A stretch of 36,585 nt of DNA. Origin: a candidate division WS1 bacterium (GTDB lineage Bacteria > Armatimonadota > Zipacnadia > Zipacnadales > Zipacnadaceae). The notes under the pieces were generated by a model that did no database searches, was not told the DNA's origin, and was given only the letters and a program-made list of their open reading frames with translations. This document shows, piece by piece, positions 33,128 through 36,585 of this stretch; the stretch's first letter is position 1, and the number at the start of each line of letters is the position of its first letter. The position numbers were made by a program, and so were the translations under genes. The stretch spans positions 1 to 36,585 of the forward strand of contig JAAYIR010000083.1 of the NCBI GenBank assembly GCA_012523355.1, read 5' to 3'.

Positions 33128-35630
33128 CAGTTGCGATGCTCGAGCCCGGTTTGTCCCGCGCCGACGGGCCTGCGCTGCTTCGTTTCCGAGGGCTCGCGTC
33201 GTCCTGTCCGTCGCCTTCTCAGTCCTTCTCGCAATCGCCTCACCATCAGCCGGTGCGGCACCCGCACAGTTCTCATGGATGTACGGCCTGCAAGCTCAAG
33301 CCGGCCTGGAAATGGCTCAGAGCCTGGGCCTGAATACCCTGTACCTGCCCACCACCAACACCGGCGACTCCTTGCGCGAGAGTCAGCGTCTGGCCGCCTC
33401 AGCACACGCCCGTGGTCTGCGCGTGATAATTGCTCTCCCGGCGCTCTCTCAAGGCACGCTGCTGGCCGACCCCGACGACGAGGCTTTCCGCGCAGAGGTC
33501 GGGGCGCGGATGCGAGCGGTGGTCAACTGGCTGAAGGATGAGCCGGGAGTCAGTGCCTGGGCGGTCGCGGACTATCCCGAACGAGAGCTGCGTTACTCGC
33601 CCCAGGCCTTCATTGTTTTTCTGCAGCGTCGGTACCCCTCCCTCCAGGCCCTCAACGCGAGTTGGGGTTCCACCTTGTCTGGGTGGGGGCAGATTACTCT
33701 AGCCACCCCGGGTGCCGCCGACAGTCACTTGCCGTACGCTACCGGACGGGCCTCCATTGATCTCGCTGACTACCACGCCGACACCCTGCGACGGCTCCTC
33801 GACTTCTGGGCAGAGCAAGTGCATGGGCTGGACCCCGTGCGCCCGCTCTTCACCGGGCGGCTGGCGCTCTACCGCTCTTTGGCATCCGTGCCCCCGGCAT
33901 ATGACTACGTTGTCCCGGAGGCTCCCGTGGACGTGTTGGAGCCGGACCTGCTGGCGGGGAACGTGCAGGCAGTGGACCTGGCACGGCAGGGCGGCGCCTT
34001 TGAGGTGGTCCCCAGCTTGCGAATACCGGTGCCGCCGGAGCCCTACTATAACCTGGGCGCCACACTGGGACGCTGGATACGGGAGGCACAGCTGCACGGC
34101 GCTCGTGGGGTGGCGCTTGATGGTCTCCAGCGCCTTCGCAGCTCCGCCGGACCCGAGGAGGTCCTGCGAAGTCTGCGGGAACAACTCCTGCCCTCGGCTG
34201 GGAACTTCACTGTGCGGCCGCGGCCCTCCCTGTGCGTTCTAATTGAGCCGTATGCCGGCGGACGCCTGGCGGAACAGATTCCACTGTACGGATACCTTTC
34301 CGGTACCGAGCCTGGCGAACCCAATCTTCTGGTTTCAGCCCTGCGGTTGGGGAGCAAGTTCGGCCTGGTAGACTACCTGACCCTGGAGCATCTTCTTGAG
34401 GCAGACCTTAACCAGTACAGCGCTCTCCTGGCCCCGGCGGCCTTTCGTCTTCCGCCGGAGGTGCAGGGCCGGCTGAGAGACTATGTCCAGCGGGGAGGGC
34501 GGTTGGTCTGCGACTTCGGCGCCGGGATGTATGAAACCGGCAGTTGGCTCGCCTTGCCGGCAGACCTGGCGACTCTATGCGGAATTGCCCAGCTCAGCGA
34601 CCTGAAGGACCTCAAGGCCGACCTCGGTTTCTTCTCTTCCTCCAGGTTCTTTCCCTCGCTGGTGCCGCCCATGACCAGCCAGGGACTGTCCGAGCCTAAG
34701 CCGGCCACCAGTGGCAGCGGAGTGCGTACCGTTACCCCCGCGGACCTGAAGGTCTGGACCTTCCAGGGTCCCATGGCCATGGCCACGCCGGTCGAGGAGG
34801 CCCAGCCGGTCGGCATCGCCAACGCCTGGCCGGGTACCCCGCCTCCCACGGCGCGTCCGGATGGTCCGCCTGGCACGCCGACGCCTTCCGCCCCGCCGCG
34901 CTTCGCCGGCCTGATCGCTCATCCTTTCGGCCTGGGCTGGGCGGCCTATTGCACCGGCCCTCTCTGGGCACGCTGGGACCCTGGCGACCCTTTGTTCCAC
35001 CTTGTCCATGGTGACCTCTGGGTTCCCCGCGCGGGCTATGCCCTCAAACAGTCTGGGTTGTGGCCGGCCATGGTGGAGATGTGTGGTGGAGAGAACGCAG
35101 TCTGGTTGTTCAACCCCTCAAGACAGGCGCTGGAGGCCACGGTGCAGACGCGGGACAGCAATCACCATCTGTACCAGGGCGCCTTCATGTGGCTGCCGGC
35201 TGCCTCGGGTGCGGCGCCTCGGGAGTTGAGGGTGACGCTGCCTCCGGACCGGGTGGTTGAGCTGCCGCGGCGCCCCGTGCAGGTCTTGCCGGTCACGGTG
35301 GGCGTTTACGCGCACCTGCGGGAGTATGAGGCCAATCGAGTTCGCCTGGAGGTTGCTGGTCCGGGCGCGAGGGTCATCACTGGGTTGCGCCATGAGCGTC
35401 TGCTAAGTTCGGGGGATCCATGCCAGGCGCTGTTAGTGCTCGCCCCCGGTACTTACGCCATCGCTCCTGGCTCGCAGCACTGGGTGAAGATCAACGCGGG
35501 GTTCATGCAGCGCAGCGAGACCCTGGTGCAAGCTGATGAACAGGGGAAATTGAGGCTGCAGGTCGCCGGAGCGCATGTGAGTGTGGAGATCGCTCCGCGG
35601 CCTAGTATCGCCGCTTCAGTCGCTCGGTGA
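33114..35630 (+). CDS. Secreted GH42-like protein, catalytic residues uncertain
   Basis: The 838-residue product has a long basic signal peptide (RARVVLSVAFSVLLAIASPS, cleavage likely after AGA). A TIM-barrel-like region follows, resembling family 42 beta-galactosidases: LRVIIALPALSQGTLLADPD, FIVFLQRRYPSLQALNASWG. Then comes a GATase-like trimerisation-type domain with YSALLAPAAFRLPPEVQGRL and DYVQRGGRLVCDFGAG, a Pro-rich linker (about 640-680), and beta-rich C-terminal domains. The usual acid/base NE of GH42 is not seen; the equivalent stretch reads SAWAVADYPERE. No clear nucleophile motif is visible, so it may be a binding protein or a divergent hydrolase. ATG 33114, with GGAGG 9 nt upstream, overlaps rnc by 14 nt. 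The 3' end overlaps the convergent protease gene by 29 nt. Confidence 0.75.
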   Translation: MRPTDSCDARARFVPRRRACAASFPRARVVLSVAFSVLLAIASPSAGAAPAQFSWMYGLQAQAGLEMAQSLGLNTLYLPTTNTGDSLRESQRLAASAHARGLRVIIALPALSQGTLLADPDDEAFRAEVGARMRAVVNWLKDEPGVSAWAVADYPERELRYSPQAFIVFLQRRYPSLQALNASWGSTLSGWGQITLATPGAADSHLPYATGRASIDLADYHADTLRRLLDFWAEQVHGLDPVRPLFTGRLALYRSLASVPPAYDYVVPEAPVDVLEPDLLAGNVQAVDLARQGGAFEVVPSLRIPVPPEPYYNLGATLGRWIREAQLHGARGVALDGLQRLRSSAGPEEVLRSLREQLLPSAGNFTVRPRPSLCVLIEPYAGGRLAEQIPLYGYLSGTEPGEPNLLVSALRLGSKFGLVDYLTLEHLLEADLNQYSALLAPAAFRLPPEVQGRLRDYVQRGGRLVCDFGAGMYETGSWLALPADLATLCGIAQLSDLKDLKADLGFFSSSRFFPSLVPPMTSQGLSEPKPATSGSGVRTVTPADLKVWTFQGPMAMATPVEEAQPVGIANAWPGTPPPTARPDGPPGTPTPSAPPRFAGLIAHPFGLGWAAYCTGPLWARWDPGDPLFHLVHGDLWVPRAGYALKQSGLWPAMVEMCGGENAVWLFNPSRQALEATVQTRDSNHHLYQGAFMWLPAASGAAPRELRVTLPPDRVVELPRRPVQVLPVTVGVYAHLREYEANRVRLEVAGPGARVITGLRHERLLSSGDPCQALLVLAPGTYAIAPGSQHWVKINAGFMQRSETLVQADEQGKLRLQVAGAHVSVEIAPRPSIAASVAR

Positions 35631-36585
35631 AAAAGGCCGAGTCCAGGGCCTGCTGTACCTCAGTCAGGAGTTCGGACATCGGGACACCCCGCAGGGAGGC
35701 ATCCTGGGGATAAAGACGGATGGCCTCCACGCCCCGAGCCTCGATGACTGCCCCCCCGTCCGTCAGGTTCCCGGCGAACTCCCATCCCTCCGCCCCGGCG
35801 GCTAGCAGGTCAGTAAGTCTTTGGACCATCGTCTCGCCGCGCTGTGCGAGGTCGCTGCCCGGCGGCGCCCAGTTGAAGGTCAGCAGGTCCTGTCCCCACA
35901 GGCTGAGTACCTGCACGGGCTGCTCGCCGAGGTTCCCCTCGGTGATCTGGGGCGGATTCCACTTGGTCACCGCTCGTCGGTTGATGAGCGTGCCCGCTGC
36001 CGCGAGTTGGTCGGCGATGGCGGTGACCCGGTCCACGGAGAGCGGGTGAGTCTGGTAGATACCCATGGTTATCTGTGGCCGGCTTCGCTCCTCGGCCGCC
36101 AGGCGTTCCATGAAGGTGAGCATCCCCACGGGATTGTACGCGCCACACTTCAACAAGTAGCTGACGCCATTCTTGTCGGCCCGGCTCTCCACCTCGACGG
36201 AGTAGGTCGAAAGAATGCCCTGAGCCACCACTATACCGGCCTCAGCGACCGCCGCGGTCCCCGTCCGTCCGCCGGTCACCATGGCGGCAATCATCGCCGC
36301 CAGCACCGGCAGGGTCAGCTCCTGTGCCCGCTTGGCCTCATTCAGCGCATCGTAGGTGCAGTTGTGCGCCATTTCGTGGGCCAGGACTCCCGCCAACTCA
36401 TGGATGGACTCCACCGTCCCGAACAGCCCGCGGGTCACGCAGACATATCCGCCCGGCAGGCTCATGGCGTTGACTTCCTCGGTGTCCAGGAGGACCACCT
36501 GGTACTCGACGTCGGGTCGCTGGGTCACCGGCTTGAGATTGTTGATGATCCCAAGAGTCCGCTGCTCTTCCTCGGGATTCTCCCA
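35602..36585 (-). CDS. M48-family zinc metalloprotease, N-terminus beyond the window
   Basis: This gene is read leftwards and is open to the right edge: codons continue upstream of the GTG at 36528 (WENPEEEQRTLGIINNLKP), so the start lies outside. The visible part has NAMSLPGGYVCVTRGLFG and the zinc motif LAHEMAHN (HExxH), with a downstream third ligand Glu in VEVESRADKNG and a TFMERLAAEERSRPQITMGI / THPLSVDRV segment. These are typical of BepA/Oma1-like periplasmic M48 peptidases. A C-terminal region of about 130 residues has no recognised motif. The stop at 35602-35604 makes a 29-bp tail-to-tail overlap with the GH42-like gene. Confidence 0.88.
   Translation of the reverse strand, partial: WENPEEEQRTLGIINNLKPVTQRPDVEYQVVLLDTEEVNAMSLPGGYVCVTRGLFGTVESIHELAGVLAHEMAHNCTYDALNEAKRAQELTLPVLAAMIAAMVTGGRTGTAAVAEAGIVVAQGILSTYSVEVESRADKNGVSYLLKCGAYNPVGMLTFMERLAAEERSRPQITMGIYQTHPLSVDRVTAIADQLAAAGTLINRRAVTKWNPPQITEGNLGEQPVQVLSLWGQDLLTFNWAPPGSDLAQRGETMVQRLTDLLAAGAEGWEFAGNLTDGGAVIEARGVEAIRLYPQDASLRGVPMSELLTEVQQALDSAFFTERLKRRY

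Overview
The window is one long, GC-rich, densely packed run of bacterial housekeeping genes, almost all on the + strand. It holds the S10, spc and alpha ribosomal-protein operons fused end to end (rpsJ to rplQ, then truA-rplM-rpsI), followed by a phospholipid and type II fatty-acid synthesis cluster (yceD-rpmF-plsX-fabH ... fabD-fabG-acpP-fabF-rnc). The order secY-adk-map-infA-rpmJ-rpsM and the downstream truA-rplM-rpsI block are typical of Terrabacteria-type lineages (Firmicutes, Chloroflexi, Armatimonadota, Cyanobacteria). The GC content, the dispersed GGTAGGAC-type palindromes, the ferredoxin-fused EtfA and a secreted GH42-like protein make me lean weakly towards Armatimonadota or a neighbouring uncultured phylum. 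That placement is inference, not proof.

Layout. 64-5627: S10-L3-L4-L23-L2-S19-L22-S3-L16-L29-S17 in canonical order. 5651-7726: a complete EF-G-like translational GTPase inserted between S17 and L14, which are normally adjacent. 7792-13296: L14-L24-L5-S14-S8-L6-L18-L30-L15-SecY, with the S5 gene (rpsE), normally between L18 and L30, absent. 13307-15136: adk-map-infA-rpmJ. 15170-19932: S13-S11-S4-rpoA-L17-truA-L13-S9, closed by a strong 11-bp hairpin. 20044-22002: a secreted protein of unknown function. A consensus sigma-70 promoter (TTGACA, 17-bp spacer, TATACT) at its very end then drives yceD-rpmF-plsX-fabH. 25019-28765: acyl-CoA dehydrogenase, EtfB, ferredoxin-EtfA and a GNAT acetyltransferase, inserted between fabH and fabD where many bacteria carry the enoyl-ACP reductase fabK. 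29091-33127: fabD-fabG-acpP-fabF-rnc. 33114-35630: a secreted GH42-like protein. 35602 to the right edge, - strand: an M48 metalloprotease cut by the window.

The most interesting points are: (1) the Acd-EtfB-Fd/EtfA module in the fatty-acid cluster, which has no recognised enoyl-ACP reductase and might be served by a flavin-based, possibly electron-bifurcating, enoyl reductase; (2) the missing rpsE, with half a dispersed repeat at exactly the empty junction; (3) the EF-G paralogue in the spc operon, with a non-canonical G4 motif (SRLD for NKxD) and Tyr at the catalytic His position; (4) a family of REPIN-like inverted-doublet palindromes, several of whose 5' ends supply the TAG stop codon of the gene before them. 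No tRNA, rRNA, CRISPR array, insertion sequence or prophage is visible.
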